Source: an uncultured Lachnospiraceae bacterium (GTDB lineage Bacteria > Bacillota > Clostridia > Lachnospirales > Lachnospiraceae). From it: a DNA stretch of 64,000 bases. Shown one piece after another: positions 63,729 through 64,000 of this stretch. The position numbers were made by a program, and so were the translations under genes. Position 1 is the stretch's first letter; every line of letters starts with the position of its first letter. The DNA lies in the NCBI GenBank assembly GCA_910577175.1, contig CAJTLU010000007.1:139909-203908 (forward strand), in the 5' to 3' direction. The notes beneath the pieces are model-generated. The model ran no database searches and was not told the origin of the DNA. It saw nothing but the letters and a program-made list of their open reading frames with translations.

Positions 63729-63864
63729 AATATCCCCTTTCCTTTTTGCATCGTATTCTACTCTGCGAAAACAATTCTGAAATTAAATCTTTTTTATTAT
63801 ATCATAAGACAGTCCTATGTCAAGAATCTTGGGGTTTTAACGCGAAAAAAGTCGAAAAAAACAA

Positions 63865-63912
63865 CTAAGGTTCTGGCTCTAACCAGAAAACAGGCCGCCC
63901 TGTTTTTGCACT
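63865..63912 (-). pseudogene. Tail of a second DUF6273-type gene
   Basis: A short minus-strand piece reads TGRPVFWLEPEP and stop, closely matching the C-terminus VVRPAFWLNLEP of the neighbour. An in-frame stop lies about 15 codons upstream, so only a tail or a frameshifted end is visible before the window edge. Confidence 0.4.
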
Positions 63913-64000
63913 TCAACAGTCCGGCAAACCGGAATTTATATTATCGTTTATATTTCAAAATCAGGAATTACTTTGTTATTAACACATCTTACAATGTTCA

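Overview
The window is from a spore-forming Clostridia chromosome, most likely Lachnospiraceae. The evidence is the sporulation block spoIIGA-sigE-sigG, the sporulation-type PBP SpoVD in the dcw cluster, a c-di-GMP-I riboswitch, Gram-positive lipoproteins and strong AAGGAGG ribosome binding sites. Almost every gene lies on the minus strand, so transcription runs from high to low coordinates. The one clear exception is an AT-rich metallopeptidase gene at 3732-4505.

Layout from low to high coordinates. (1) 101-2403: khpA, rpsP, ffh and ylxM (ribosome/SRP genes), with their own promoter and a hairpin over the ylxM ribosome binding site. (2) 2499-3475: an ECF transporter S component plus a DUF4430 lipoprotein, behind a promoter and leader that look like a decayed copy of the riboswitch leader found at 17.6 kb. 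(3) 3732-17720: an accessory island. It holds the plus-strand gluzincin peptidase, a broken Rhs core fragment, a broken orphan toxin/immunity pair, an intact immunity gene and a 3,567-residue Rhs/YD-repeat surface protein controlled by a c-di-GMP-I riboswitch with a terminator. (4) 17867-20687: an SDR oxidoreductase and a Na/Pi cotransporter. (5) 20749-29413: the rimP-nusA-rnpM-ylxQ-infB-rbfA-nrnA-truB-ribF operon with promoter and structured leader. (6) 29474-34913: a GH43 lipoprotein, an aconitase-family hydratase, a membrane-anchored unknown protein and cheX. (7) 35091-44260: a ten-gene Mrp/Mbh-like cation/proton antiporter operon with four antiporter-type subunits and no redox module. (8) 44404-44588: a 185-bp element with 33-bp perfect inverted ends. 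(9) 44632-49177: a phosphoesterase, a DUF4474 protein and sigG, sigE, spoIIGA with Spo0A-type control. (10) 49309-62640: an unknown protein with an isolated IGGADGPT motif, then the dcw cluster (ftsZ, ftsQ, murA, ftsW, murD, spoVD, pbpB, ftsL, rsmH, mraZ) with a MraZ-type repeat operator. (11) 62868-64000: a DUF6273 lipoprotein and the tail of a second copy.

The most notable items are these. The giant Rhs toxin locus is under a c-di-GMP switch, and its downstream debris shows earlier toxin/immunity exchange. The sigG start site is buried in a long hairpin whose 5' arm overlaps a possible forespore promoter, so read-through mRNA would be silenced and own-promoter mRNA would not. The 33-bp inverted-repeat element is unexplained. 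The Mrp-like complex has four antiporter modules. The spoIIGA frame has no normal start codon at the place where its ribosome binding site points.

Gene names rest on recognising protein families by eye. Promoters and RNA structures were found by reading both strands. No database search was run.
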